In this document: positions 41,215 through 56,200 of the stretch, piece by piece | Layout of the letters: every line of letters starts with the position of its first letter | Numbering within the stretch: the stretch's first letter is position 1 | Assembly: GCA_963281255.1 (NCBI GenBank) | Contig: OY725490.1 | Span: 6,448,001 to 6,512,000, forward strand | Direction of reading: 5' to 3' | DNA from: Aphrocallistes beatrix | Lineage: Eukaryota > Porifera > Hexactinellida > Sceptrulophora > Aphrocallistidae | DNA: 64,000 nt | Notes under the pieces: model-generated | Seen by the model: only the letters and a program-made list of their open reading frames with translations | Told to the model about the DNA's origin: nothing | The model's database searches: none | Program-made: the position numbers and the translations under genes

Positions 41215-44200
41215 TCAAGGTATGTATGTTATGAGGTAGGAAGGGTAGGCCATACAATTCTTGTAGACGGTATGGATCAGCTCACCTTCTCGCCTACCCT
41301 GTACGCTATGGTACCTGTGCCCACTATTCGGCATCGGAGGAGGTCCAGTGAGGTTCCTATCTTGATCTAGTTCTTTTGCATAGCCTACAAACACAGTTGC
41401 TAGAAACACACAACACACATTACTTTTTGTTGTGTGTCGATATCTAGTATTATGGGAATAGGAGCAATTGGTAGCAAAATATATCCCTCTTCCCCAGAGT
41501 CCTCCTTGTGCGAAAGCCATATTAAACCCCTCCGTGTCGCTGATAATCGAATCAGGACTTGTGTTACCAGACCCATGGAAGAGAGAACGGATGAATAGGC
41601 AGCTTTGAGGGTGTCTGACTGTTTCTCGGATAATGTTCTGTGTGAACGCTCTCCAGCTTGTGGGATTGTATATCTTCTCTATAAGCATGATCTTAGAGTA
41701 AGGCATTGAGGTGTAGAAGCATCGTGATACCCTCCTGAATTCGTCGAGTTCAGGGTTTAGCCTGTCTCGTTTAAATTCTGTCCCAACGTCAACTAAAATA
41801 TAATAAAACACAACTAATTTCAGGCGAATAACATTGAAATACCAAGTGTACCATAGTATTATCATTGCTACAAGCGCGCTTCGCTTGCTTGCGCTGCGCG
41901 GCTGGCGGACACTCTGTGTCCGCCGGAGTCGCCCTTCGGGAGCCTGGGGTCACATTGATTAATCAAAAGGGAGATAACATCTCTAAATATGTCCGTCTTA
42001 CTGTCATAATCGATATCACTCAAAAATCATCAAATTTGTCAATTTTTTCATTTTTGATGCGTAATGATGACGTCATAACAGTGATGAGTCATCATTTTTT
42101 GAATATAGTTGTATTATATGTGAGATATATTAATATACACATTCTATTAAAATTTCAGCCTTCTATCACTTAAAATGGCCGAGTTATGATCGAGAAACTG
42201 AAATTTCTAATTATTAAAAAAGGTGACAATGACGTCATAATTCCATGATGAGTCGACATTTTCGTCTGAGCTCAGAACTTAGTGGAGCCATAGCCAAAAG
42301 ACTCCCACATGCCAAAAATCAGTCCCGTCCGAAATTCCATAATATTGAACCTGTGTATAGCGGTCACCTGCTCAACGCGGCCAGCGGCCACCCGTTTGTA
42401 GTCCCTTACTGACCCTAAACTGTGTATAACGGCCATCACCTGTCTATAACGACCATCACCTTTTTCACCTTTTTATGTGTTTATTACAGGACCTGTTACG
42501 AACGAAAAACAAATTTCATGTAATTACTTCAAATAATGGATTTCTAAAACTTGATATTTATTGCACTACGTTGATACAGGGTGTCAGATAATTATTTTCA
42601 AAACATTGTTTTATCATTCATGGTTTCAGAACCTAGAGCAACTATGACTAGCTGCATTTTGCTGGTGGAAATGAACCTAAGTAGGCTTTGACTAAATTTA
42701 AAATCATTCATTTAAGTGGACAATTTGATTTTTAGGTTGAAAATCGTTACGTCATCATGATGACGCGACTTTTTTTATTGATTTTTATTTATTGATATTT
42801 TTACAATTATTTGCTAGATAATTTGTTCTATTATGTCTCAACTATCAAAGTGCATTCACATACGAATCTTATTAGATGGTAAAAAGCACTCGATTGAAGA
42901 AATTAGTCGACTTGTAGGTGTGTCTACCAGGACTGTTTACAATGTAAATTCTAGCATTAAATCAGGAGTTGGGATTAAACACAAGAAAGGCGCAGGTAGA
43001 CCCTCTAAACTTATTCCTCAAATAAAGAAATTTGTCGCGAAATCCATCAGCTTGGATCCTACTACCTCTATACGAACATTGACATCAAAATCACCAGTGA
43101 TTATCTCTCGAGATACAGTACACAGATGTCTTCGTAACCTTGAGTACTCGAAGCCGTATCCAGTAAAAATTCCGATGTTAAGCGAAAAGAATCGCCTTTA
43201 TAGGGTAGAATGGGCTAAGTGCAATATGTCAAGAAGATGGGAACACTCAATTTTTGCTGATGAAGCTTCTATATGGCTATCAAGAGGTCGTGTCAGAATG
43301 TGGACCAAAAAAGGTCAAATTCGCCTGCAACCCACTTGCAAACATACACAGAAAATACACATCTGGGCTGCATTTTCGTCCGTAGGAACATTTCCTTTAT
43401 GCATATTCACTCAAAATCTTGACTCGTCCCTATTTACAAAGATATTGGAGGTTCATTTATTAGCACAAGCAAAAGTATTTCACAATAAAGAGTGGGTTTT
43501 GGTTATGGACAACGATCCAAAGCACACCTCGAAGGCAACAAAGGCTTGGATGAACGAAAATATGCCTAATAGGAGGTTAGAGTGGCCAAGCCAAAGTCCA
43601 GATGTTAATCCAATAGAAAATCTCTTTGGTTGGATCAAGTACGAACTGTCCAAACGCAGTCCAAAGAACATTTCGGCCCTTAAAAGTGAGCTTAATGACA
43701 TTTGGAGCAATATCGATCCTGTATTCCTAGAGCCTTACTGGTCTTCTATGCCTAAAAGATGCCGTCTCTTAATAGATGGAGATGGTTATAAAATTGATTA
43801 TTAATATATTATCATAAATGAACACATAAAATGATTGATATATGCCTGCAACATCTACTTCTTCGCATATAATCAAATTAAAATTTGAAAATAATTATCT
43901 GACACCCTGTACCTTTTGGGGATTAAGACAATCACCTGTATATAAATATATACAGATTAATCGAGTTTTAATAGTAAGGATTTATGGATACATAATATAC
44001 ATTTGTATCAAAAATTGTCAGCGGACAAACCAATAGTAGTAAGAGTCGAACGATTACATTTGGTTGATGAAGATTTTGTACTAAACTTCCTAAAGATAAA
44101 CTTATTTAAATTGAAAGAAGAATACTAATTGCTAAATGCTAAGTCAGCCATAGTATTTTAACTTACACGTAATAATTTCAGCGATGATAGGTGGATTGGG

Positions 44201-47200
44201 TGAGGGTTGAGATCTTAACATCGCTTCACTTTCGTTCAAAACCATAGCATTCATCTCTGGAAACTCTCTTATTAGCAGTTGAATAAACAATCTGGCATTT
44301 GTTCTAGCCTCAATAGCCTGGTCTGCGGTAAATATTTGCTGAGGAATATAACAGCCCATTCCTGGAGTACAGGTGACAGATGGTACACGTGTCTCCATGT
44401 CGTAATTCATTAGAGGAATAATGTATCGTTCAATTTCATTTCGAATATCTTCACTTGGTATTAAGAACTTAAGATGGTCTAAATAAAAACGTAAATTTCT
44501 CTCAAACTCGGGTCTATTGCTAGATCCCTTGTAATGGAGGAGAGCAATGAAAGCCTTCACGACAGCTTCAAAGCTGCAGAAGCAGGCGTGAGCTGGGAAC
44601 AGATGTCCTCTTTCACACGATATTGCCATTAATCGATCTGCAGCGTACATGTCGCACTGTGATACCATTAACCAGCGTTTAGCTGCTGGGATATCTGGCT
44701 CGCCCATCGTGATGCCCATGTTTTCTGGGTTTAAACGAGGCCCATACATTGGAACTCTACAAGTAACAGTATTAATAGCCATTGGGTGGTCAGTTGAAAT
44801 GTCTGGAGTGGGTAGAGGAGGTGTGACTGCTATTGGAACATCCATCCTTTGAGGATGAATGGGGGGCTGTTGAGTCCAAGGATCGATTGCTATATTGTAT
44901 TGATTCAATTTATCCATTAATTTTGTTGGACACAGCATGAAGCATAGTTCAAAAGGTGAGAGAGCTTCTGTAAAAATATTTCCGAGGTGTGTATTTATCG
45001 CAAAAGCGATATCCTTATAAATACAAGTATCTGTCGAATAACATTGTGAGATCAGAAATTGGTTATTACCGTCTATATAACAACCACACGAGTTAGTGAG
45101 TGGATGAGAAATTTGTTGATTATCAATGATAAGAAGATCGATCTGTTCCACAGATATAACTTGGAGATTGTGCAGGAGCTGAGATACGGAGAGGAAACCG
45201 GGGTGAGGTTGGCCATCATCAAAACAGGTTTCTCCGTTTCTCAGTAAAAGCTTCTCCAAATCTTTCCTTGTTAAATGAAAGTACAAACGTCTCATCGCAC
45301 TGAAAACGGTTCTATTTCTAAGTCGATCTTTCAAATAATTAGCTAAAGTACCATTTGGTATCTGTTGGCGATATACATTTGGGTTAATTTCTTCCCTAAC
45401 GAGTTCGTTTAATTTCCTCAAACGTAAGCACAAAGGCGGAACGCACGATTTGTTCTCATCTGGTTCTAACGGTTTCAAAATGTTGAATTGGAGTTGAAGT
45501 TCATTTATCCTTGAAAGAAGTGATGGGTTATCTCCAAATACCACTTCTCCACTAGGAAATAGTCTAGAATCATTGGTTAACAATATTATTTGTGCTAGGT
45601 CTAGATTGAGTGGGGTGCACGAGTTATCCAATTCTCTTAAAGCATGAATCAAATGATTGAATACTGTCTCAGCTTGTTGGAGGTAACGACTATCGTTCAA
45701 CTCAATATTTGAAGTTTCTAGATACGCATGTATGCTTAGTAACACCAGAGCAAAGTGTTTATAATTTGCCTTCATCTCAACTCCGATTCTTGAAAAAAAG
45801 TTCGGACATCGACCTGCTAATGCAAGAGGTAACTGTATTACGAATGGTGAGAGACCTTCGCTTGAGGTGAAGAGCATATTAATAGGACAGTACAATTCAC
45901 CCTGACACAAAATACACGCCAAATCAAAGAGTTCATTGAAATTAGTGTATGTGTTGTAATGCGATTCTAAATATTCGTATGAAGAAGTAAAACACTTACT
46001 CAAATCATCTGAGATATTGTTCATCTCATAAGACATTAATTGCCTAGTTATCTTAATTAGATGCTTTTTAACTAAATCGGGATCTGGTTGTTCAATGATA
46101 CCAAGATATCGATAGCATGCTGGAGGAATCTTAAAGGGGTATTCGTGTATCCACGCAGTTGTAGAGCAACAGTGTTCGAATTCGTTTAATTGTGCATCAC
46201 AGAATCTAACCAATTCTAGCTGGTGAGGAGATTGGTTGATGAGGATATCTTCCATGATCCAAGCAGGAAGGAATTTAACTTGTTTGATTTGTTGAAGCAC
46301 TTCGGTACTATTAGGATCAAAATTATGCTCAAAAGTCATTTTATTTAAAATATCTGCCAGTGTATCTAAAAGATAAGGCAAATTCTCAAAAGGAATTTCA
46401 TCTCTAGAAAATTTATGCGCTACCTTCAATATGTCCTTCAGAGTCACAATGTTCTGAAGTCCTAGTACATTAAAAAGATGTCTGAAATTATCATCTCTCC
46501 AGATTTCAGGGAGGGTATTAAATGCTAAAAACTTGCAGAAAAAATCGCTTTCATATGAATAAAGATTTTTAATTGTATAATTATGATCTTCTAGACAGAT
46601 GAATGGAATTTCCCTTAAAACATTGATCAAATTGATTGATTCTTGATCTATCCTTCCTCCAGCTAGTTTTTGTGCAAACAAACTTAGTATATTTTTCTGT
46701 TCTTTGATCTGAAGACTGGGAAAATTGGGGAAAATAAATCTCAAAAGTAATCCTTTTACGTCTACGAGCTCCTTCTGAAGTTTGGAGAATAACAACTTCA
46801 AGAAATTTTCTTCATGGTATCGGAAAATAACCAAGTTGTAACCATCCTGAAGTATTCCTAGAATCTCGGGACCAAGATGAAGTGACTCAATGTTCATAAA
46901 ACATCTCTCACATTGGTTCAATGATAAATATTCTCCTGAAAGAGCTTGAAATAGCTTTAACTCGGATATGATATCTAGGTTTCTGCGTGAATTGAATTGT
47001 CCGGGGTTCATTTGAGAAAATATATGATATAACTTGCTTGCCTCTTTCGGCTCCAGATTTGCTGCTAAGTTGGTACAAAAGGAAAGTGAACCAAGGATAA
47101 ATTCACCAGCACGTAATTGTGAAATTGCTATTTTATCAAGATAAGATTTTATCTTAGACTGGGAACATGAATATCGATCAAAAAATTCAAAAAACAAAAG

Positions 47201-50200
47201 GGGACATCCTAATGCAGTTAATGCGTTGAATAAAATTGGAAATTTAGTCACATCATTGAGAGTTTGACTGACCATGTATTTCAGATCTTGTATTGGATAA
47301 AAAGTGCATGGCACATCGTCAGATTTAACTGGGACTAATTTATGTTTACTGAAACAATTTAAATCTTCAATATCTAGATTATTCTGTATCACAAATTCCC
47401 AGAATAACGAGTACTGCTCAGGTTTATCAAACTTTTCAACATCCAAATGCTTAGAAAGGAAACTACAATCCATCTCACACACATAACCGTGCATCGACAT
47501 CTTTGCTACAATACTAGGAAGATATCCTTCAGATATAAATCTATCTGAACAGTGAGGTAATAGAGGAGAGAATTGATGTCGGAATGAAGGCTTATCTCTT
47601 CTAAAGCAGCCTACATTATTTTCAATATCAATACACAATGGAATAATGGGATTTCTTGTAAATAATTCATCACCAGCAGTTAGTATGTATTCTAAAATGG
47701 TTTGAAATTGTTCAAAATCAAGCTTGGAACTGTTAAGACAATAAGAAGAAGCGTTTGCTTGAAATAGAGAGTGTTTGTTGTTATTAAGATGACTGAGTAG
47801 CAGAGATTGATTTAACTTAACCAATCTAAAATCTTTAAAACAGTTGGGAGCAAGAGAAAGTGGAAACTGAATGAGAATTAATGATTTCCGGAGCTGGTAC
47901 TCCTTTCGTTTCGATTCAGTATCATCATTTGTATTGATTTGTTCAGTATTTGATATAGTTAATTCATCTGTCGGTTTAATTACACCACAATCGGGGCCAT
48001 GTAATGTGTACCATTTTGGCTCGTCTCCTTCCGCTAACATATCAAGGTTGTCGCATAACAGAATGGGCTGATTAATCTTGTAGAGGAAAGAGTATAATGT
48101 TCTACTCAAATTGGCTAAGAATGGATCATTGCCTTCGTCAGGGAAGAGAGAATAAAACCATTTAAAATATTCTTGTTTGGCTTCCAAACAATTTAGAGGC
48201 TGGGATGGCTCTCTTAAGTCGTATAACAGCAAGGTGTAGAGAGGTACTAGGATGGTTTCTGTGATAGAAGAATGCCAGGCCTCTCTCCAATCAGAAAATT
48301 GGTTACTAAAATGCTGCCTTGAAGCATCAGAAATAAGTGGGGCATTAATAAAAACGGGAAATTGATCTCCTGGAAAAGGCAGAAAATTAAATAATGAGAA
48401 TCTTTTTACTGGATGATAATCAGAAATGCAAACTGCAATTGCGCCAAAACCCCATAACTTTTCTTCACATAGTTTCCCACGAAATTGTTCAAGTTCTGGT
48501 CGACTACTCAGATACTGTTCGATGTCTGATTCAGGGAAAAAGTAAACGACATATTCGAATTGAGATTTTCTAAAATTAAACGAAATCGTGCAGGATTTTC
48601 TCTGTACTTTTAGATTATCTTCAGTGTTAATACGCGGAAAATAATCTGGAATTGGCCTTGGTATTGAATCTAACGTTTGAAAAGTGTGTAAACATTCCAA
48701 AGTAAGCTTCTGATTATTATCAATACTAACAACTTTCAAAGATTGAACATTATTTAAGAAAAGTAACATCTCAGGACAATTGTTTAACTGATCTATTATG
48801 GTGTTCTTGAGGCTCTCGAGTGAGCAATGTTTCCTTGATTCTACTTTACTATAAGGTATCTTAGAGTTCTCCAAATTACAACATATGTCAAGAGGGAATC
48901 TGAACATTGTGAACTCACTATTTATCCACAAGTTAGCGAGACTGTTAACCATTTCAGGATTTTCAGAAAATTCATCGAATTTAAATGGGAAAAACTGGTC
49001 GGGGAATTGGGCATAATTCTCACTTTTTACATCAATTCTCTTTCCTCTCTTTTCCTTATAACTTCTTGAGTCAAAACTTGTAGCTGTGTACTTAATAAAA
49101 GGATCAATGCAACAAAAGGTCAATCCTTCCTGTCCATTTTGCGTAGTAATGAATGTTGGTGCATCAGTTATTTGATAGACAGAGTTGAATCCTAGGCCAA
49201 ACTTCCCAATACTCTTTCTATATTGAGCTTTTCCTCCCACACTCAAAGTTTGAATTCCTTCTAAATCTTCCTCAGTGAATCCCTTGTTATTGTACACTGA
49301 GAGAGATGGAACGGAGTGGAGAAGTTTCCAATTAGGATACACTTCTCCTGGAAGTGACAGAGTCTCCCCACACCTAGTGTAATCTTGGTCATCTAAGATG
49401 AATACAATTTCGGTCGCCTTGGCATCTTCTGCATTCTGGATGAGTTCTTTAACCAAATTAGCCATTGGAATGTCTCGAACTAAACTCTGAATTCTATCAG
49501 TGATCTCCTCCTCTACACCAAAATCTGATTCATTGAGATCAATGTTAGTAGAAAATAGCTCTTCTGATGTCTTAGCTCCAAGTATTGAAGCTGTGATATG
49601 GTTGATCTCCTGATGCACAAACAAGTTTAAATCTTTATTTTGTAAGCGTGGAGATATGTTAAATAAATGTAGTTTACAAGGAGACTGGAGAATATTTGTT
49701 TGACTAAGAAGGTATATTTTACCCCGACAACTTTCACAATCATCAATTAATGAAATCAATTTTAAAACCAATCGGACTAGGTTCTGAGGGAGGCGTGCCG
49801 CTCCAAATTCCTCACATATTTTATGTAAACAAACGATTATCGTGTTGTCATCAATTCCTTCTTTTACACCAACGGTGATTAAGAATCTCTTAAATTTCAG
49901 ATCTCTCAAAGGATCAATGTAAGGGAAGGCGATTATATACTTATTTTCATCCAATGTCTTAAACTCTGTAGAGAGAATGACTTGATTGGAAGGGTAGAAT
50001 TGTTTATAGTCTGGATGCCAAATCCATGGTCCATCTTTTAGCTTCTCTCTAATGAGATCCATTTCCGGATCATTGGTTTCATATCGAGATAGATTTTTGT
50101 AGATTTCCAGAAATTTCTCATCAATGTTGAAATCACAATCCTTAATACAATCTACTTCAGAAATTAGAGTGTTTAAGCATTCTAAAACTATTTCAGTTGA

Positions 50201-53200
50201 TGGGACCGAATTGATTTCAAACCTGGGAGGTATAGAAACAGCGTTGGAAGCACAGGGGTATAGAGGTGAAACAAAGTGTCGACATGAAAATGTATAACAC
50301 TCTTCTGGAGAAGTGAATTGTATGTGATCGATGGAGAGTGTTTCAAAGAGATCATCTTTATGTGTCGGAATGAATGAAATTGATTTAATCTGTGGATAGA
50401 TTGAGTCAAAGAGAGCCCTATCTTCCCGAGAAAGATACTCAATCAGAGTCGTGGCATGTCGAGTTGATTCTTCAACATTGAGAGTAGACGTGATGTGACA
50501 GCGACTGATCACTTCACACTCTGGTAGTCTCTCATAGATAACACCCATCTTCTTCAGGACAGTAGAAATCAGTTCTAGTTTGCTAAGGTCGAACTGTTCA
50601 TGAAGTTCTGATACAGGAATTCTCATCTCATCACGCTGATACAATGAAGCTATCTTCGTATTGGGACAAACAACTTCTGAAGGTTTTCTTAATTGAAATC
50701 CAGACTCAATACTTCCACAGGGAATGAATGCGACATTGCACAATGAATTCAGTAACCAATTTTCCGAATCTTCAATGCATAAAGGAATAAGACTGTTAAA
50801 AATTAGCACAAGTTTCTCTAAGGGAAAATTGGCTACATTTTGAAAGATAATACCCTCACAAATTTTCTTGAGATCGAATACTTTTTCGGGTTTCAACTCT
50901 GCAAATATTTTGTATATCTTAGTTGACATAAAAAACGATGGAAGGTATGCGAATATCAATCTATGTTGATAAGCTTTCGTATAAATAAATTGAAGAAAAT
51001 CATTATCAAGGGGGTGATTAACAGATAAGAATGATATCTCATCAAATGAAACCCAAACAGAAGGATCGTGTGCACAAGAAAACAATTTCGATGAGGAAAA
51101 CGATTCAACAATGCGTCTTGCAAAGTATTCGGGAAATGCCTTCCAAATAATATATGGATTGTCCTTGACAGGCCAAAGAGAATAATAGTTTTTATAATGT
51201 TCTGCCTGTCCACTGCCACGTAGAGGTTCGAACTGAGGCAATGCCTCGAGAGCACAAATCAGAGCATTGGAGAGAGCATCATTGAAGATAGCAATATTCC
51301 AATCTGTACGTAGATCTGTGTTCTCACTACTGGATACATCTACGTCGCTCAAGTTTTTCCTCGAAGTAGAGAGAGAAAAATATCCATTTATGTGCAGGGG
51401 AAGTGGACTTCTGATAGTAAGGGGCAGGAATGTGTACAGTTTACCCGGGTTTCTTGGTGTATTCTCAATATTTTCTAAAGGGACAGTTACACCACATAAA
51501 GGTAGGAATGTCTTACCTGAATTTGTGAATTTCTTTAAAACGTCAAAACATTCTTTAACACCAGTGGCATAAGAAATAATGCATTTCTTTTCTTGAGAAT
51601 CTTTGCAGATTGATATTCTGTCAACAGATTTCACCGAGTCTGGCCTACAATTTTCCCTTATTTTAAGCAAATAGTTTTCAAAGTATTTCTTATTATTTTG
51701 CAAGAAATGTGTAGTTGGACATTCACTCTTAGAAATGGTCAACAATTTATCGATAGAATTCTTTCCTATACTTCTCTCATATACCTCAATGCTAGTAACA
51801 TTCTGAAGGAACAAAATAAAATTTGGAATTTCCCTTATAATGTATTTCTGAAGTTCAGCTATAGCCTCGCAGCTAAATGTCTTATCTGAGAGCTGACTGC
51901 GATTTGTCCGGAAAGGCAAACGGAAAAGAGTGTATTTATAGGGATTACGATTCAAAATATCACAGTCGAAGATATCTTGATACACTCGGAACTGATCCTG
52001 AAAAGTAGAGATAGCGGCTTCATCATCTGTGAAACGGATCTTAATGCCTGAGTCTCTGCTAAGAGGACCGATGTACTTCCTAAGAGGATCGAAGATCTGG
52101 ACTCTGCGGTCACTTACAAAGCTGGGACAATCAGTGAAGTTATACACTGCATTGAATCCTACACCGAATCGACCTACTTTTGAAGGATCGTTCAGTTTAT
52201 TTCCGGAGGAGAGTTTGAGAATACTCGCGAAATCCTGATCTGTGAATCTAGAATCGTTAAACACGTAGAGAGCAGGTCCATGCACTCCTTCCATGTTCTT
52301 ATGCAATACTGAACTGCAAGGATGAGATTTGTAGTCGAAGAGGATTTTAACCTGTTTAGCACCTGCATCGTCTGAATTCTGAATCAGCTCTGAGAAAACA
52401 TCCCATTGGACACGGTACCCCTCAAGGATGCCTCTGAGTCTTTGGACCAAATCCTCACTCTGTCCAGCATCCGATATGAATGAGTAGGAAATGCTCTCAG
52501 CTGTTGGAGTCATTTCAAGGCTTGCTGGTAAGCAGCCGATCTTATTCGCAATTGTGTTGGACACGCCTGAATGAACGATAGGCTTGATAGTCGCTAACTC
52601 GGACCTCTCCATCCAAGGTAAATCATTGAATACACACTGATCAGCTGGGTATATCATACAGTCCTGTGCTATCACTAGGGACTGATCGAATTCATGAATT
52701 AAGTCTGCAGACATTTGTACTACTCTTAGTGCCAACTTAACTTCGCTCGGAGAGAGACAAAGTATTTGAAGTTGTTCTAAAATAAATTGACATTTAAGAA
52801 AGGTTATCTCAAGATCAATGTCGAAAGTCGTAAAAAATGAAGTAAATATTTTTCCATAATACTTTTCAAGTGAGAACACATGTGGTGTTAGTATATCATC
52901 ACATGAAAGAACTACGCGACCAGTGTCGTAAAATCCAAACTCAGGTATATAAACAAATTTATCTGGTAAATCTATCTCTCTTTTAACATTGTTGTCAGAG
53001 AAGATTTCCTGTTGAAAATACTTGTAGATTTCTTTCACGTTATGGAAAAGATCTTGATGATTTATATTTGACCGTTCTGAAACAAGACTTTTCAACTTCT
53101 GGCAAACTAAAGATATTGGGAATGTGGTTTCGAACCCCATGCACCGAAATATAGCACCATAATTACAGCTTTCATCTGACTTATCAACTATCAGAGGAGC

Positions 53201-56200
53201 CATGCCCTCTATTAAGCATGAATTATGTTCAGAGCACAAATACGATTCAGAAGGCTTGAAATATGATCCATTGGACAAAATAAATTTGGAAAATTTAAAT
53301 AGATTATTCCAGAAATTGTGACGGTTACGGAGATCAAATTCAATCATATGTAAGCTAATTAACTGTACCAGAGCAGAGATCCATTTTTTATAGTCTCTTA
53401 TCTTCTCTACGTTCTCAATTGCCTTCTTTATATTTCTTTCGAGGATTGAAAATTCCAATTTACTACTTGATTGCAAGCCAAGAGCTCTTAAATAATCTAT
53501 ATTATATATTTCATTCGGAAATATACCTTCTATGCCTGTTTCCTGGACACACATGAGCTGTGACATGATTGTGTCTTGCGGATCACATAAATTGGAGGGA
53601 GAAAAGAGTTTGAATTGTCCTCTCAAGTTGGGATTAGCATTCGAATCCAATAACCACTTAGTATTAGATAAAAACTTTCTAGCATCTTCATTAAGAAGTG
53701 AAAAATTTCGCAAAATCCATAAGGAGAGATATTTACGTTTTTTTGGTTGGTCTGTAAGACTATTCGAAGAGATCAAGGGTAATAAATGGTACTGAATCAT
53801 TTCATCAAAAGAAATCGACTTTATACCTAATTTCCAACAAAGCCTAACATTTAGATTATCGCGAGGATTTATAAAACTTGGAAAACAATCTAGCTCGATT
53901 GGAATCAAGTCGTGCGGGATACAATAACTTGTATTACGATCGAGGGCGGAATAGTAGGTCTCGCCGATTAAGAGAAATATTGGAAATGATTTGATCAGAT
54001 TCTCTTCAGCATTATCCATACTCTCGATTGATAGAATGGCATTTATTAAAGATTTTACTATTGAGATGCTTGCATTGGCAATGTTTTTAACGAACGATAT
54101 TTGTATTTCAGTTGGCAATTTTAGGATGGAGAGTAACCCCCGAGGGATGGACGGTTGTACAAATTCATGGTAAGGCAATATGAAGGCATGGCGATGACAA
54201 ATATGACAGCCACTCGCTCGAATCAGCTGTTCAATTCCTGAGTGAGTGGGTGTTGAACTGTGTTCGAAGTATGGCATGGTTGTGGTACTGAGTGGGAGGA
54301 GATCTATTCGAGGAGTGTGGAGATCTTGCTTTGGTAGAAGAGGTAGTTGGTGTTTCTTAAGTACACCAATAATTGCCTTATCTTGATCAATAAATTTCCA
54401 CACTTGCTCTATCCAACTCTTGTCAGGTTGGTTATCAAGACCTGGAGTCCAGACTACAGGAAAATCGAAACTGAAGAATGCTTTCATTGAGGATTGCAAA
54501 AAGTCTACAAAATATCGAGCATCACTACGAATATTTGTTATATCTTGTATATTGATGCGTCCAGATCTGCTCAAACTTAATAGAGAAACATTAATTGGAT
54601 GGGGAAGGGACCGCTTAACAAAATATCGTCCAGGAAATATTTTACTAAAATCTTGAGAACCATCACTAATGAAGCAAGTTTCGTCTCCAAAACACACTGG
54701 AAGTTCTGAATTGCTCACTGGAATCAGTTGGATTCCCTCCAGCATATCGGAAACATCATTAGATGAAAAATCGAGATCACACAAAACAATTTCTAATAAT
54801 GCATACACATTCTGATCATGTCGAAGGAAATAAATTAATGTTTCGCTTTCAAAACGAATTAACATCTGCCTTATCAAAGCAGGACTTATGATCGATTCAG
54901 AAAGTTGTTGTTCTAAGAACTCATAATTTCTAATAACATTAGACACTTCAGGAGTCAATTCAACTATTGGCTGAGAGAGTTTGAGAAGAAGGTCAGTACA
55001 CACCTCCTCATGAGGGATAGTTCTACCGAATGATGAAGGCAGATAGTAGCCTTTGCAAAGTTCTATCCAAGTGGAGTCTAATTTAGAACAGACTAATTTC
55101 GAGTTTCGTAGGATGTGCAGAGCTCCTGAATGGATGATGGATTGCAACTCATCTGTCTCGCTATCAGAAGGGAGACAAGACCACAAGCTGTAATGGAGCA
55201 TGCTCCTTCCCTGTGTGCGGAATCTAGAGACCGCCAAGTGTATTAGAACGGCGTATGAAATGGTTCCTAACTGCTCCACCAGGTCCTTGTTCCACTTCGC
55301 TTCATCACTCAGATCGTCAAATCGAGGCCATTTAATGAAGCGACGATTCGTACTCAGCGCAAAATAGCCGTGAATATGAAATGGAAGTTTAGAACTCGCG
55401 GCTATTGGCAAGAAGCAGAACAGATTTCCAACAAAATTCCTCATCTCACAGGATAATGGAATGCTAGGAATGTTATTATCAATAAAACTAAAGAAAAGAG
55501 CTGTATCGATAAATTCCTCTGACCAACAACAGTCCTGATCTAGAAGCGCGTGCAATGTGTGTTGAGAATGAGGGAGAGGGAGAGCAACGGCGAACCAAGG
55601 CAAGTAACTCTCGAATTGTCTCGATCCAGACCTGCCAGCTTGATCAGGTAGACCCAGCATGTTCATTACTAGCCAGAGACGCACTGTTTTGGTTTGGTCA
55701 CAGTTTATGAAGCAAGTTGGAAATATGGTTATAAAAATCCTCGATGAATGATTGTGAAATTTACTTTGAATGAATTCAAACATGTTCTTTCTGTATAGAT
55801 TCAATTTCTCTCTGAATGAGCTGTCCACTTCAACAGAATAGAGCAGTTTTGTTCCTGAATTGTCTTTAACTGACACTTTTACTGAATAAACACTCTTCAT
55901 GAACAAGAGACAGTTCTCAACTTCCTGTTTGAATGGATCGAAAAGACGAGTTCTTATTTTGTCCGGATCATAGATATTCTCAGGAAGGGAAATGTTGGAT
56001 GCATTTGTCCTGAGTGGAAACCGAAAAATTGTTCCATTATATGGATGTGTACCTGTGTAGCCGAAATAAGTGTTGAATGATTCAAAGTGACTTCGTATAC
56101 GGCGAGCTGAAACAAATTTATTTAATTCTATGATGAGACCGCCTTCTTTGTCAATCACCTTGTGCGGGTCGAACAGAAGAACATTTTCGTTGCTCAGAAT

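Noticed and set aside
41793-41865. Minus-strand frame upstream of the PARP exon with an ATG at 41865
   Set aside because: This stretch is the pyrimidine-rich intron end (TTTTATTATATTTTAG) read through in frame; its hydrophobic translation is an artefact of the T-rich sequence.
41866-41960. Bacterial contamination suggested by the GC-rich island
   Set aside because: It is under 100 bp, flanked by clearly eukaryotic intron sequence and has no coding frame; a mobile-element end is simpler.
44144-44166. The sacsin reading frame continues to a TGA at 44144, giving a self-contained 3' end
   Set aside because: The last seven codons run straight through a strong donor site and read CKLKYYG, unlike a domain end; the phase-matched PARP exon downstream is the better continuation. 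Kept as a possible intron-retained isoform.
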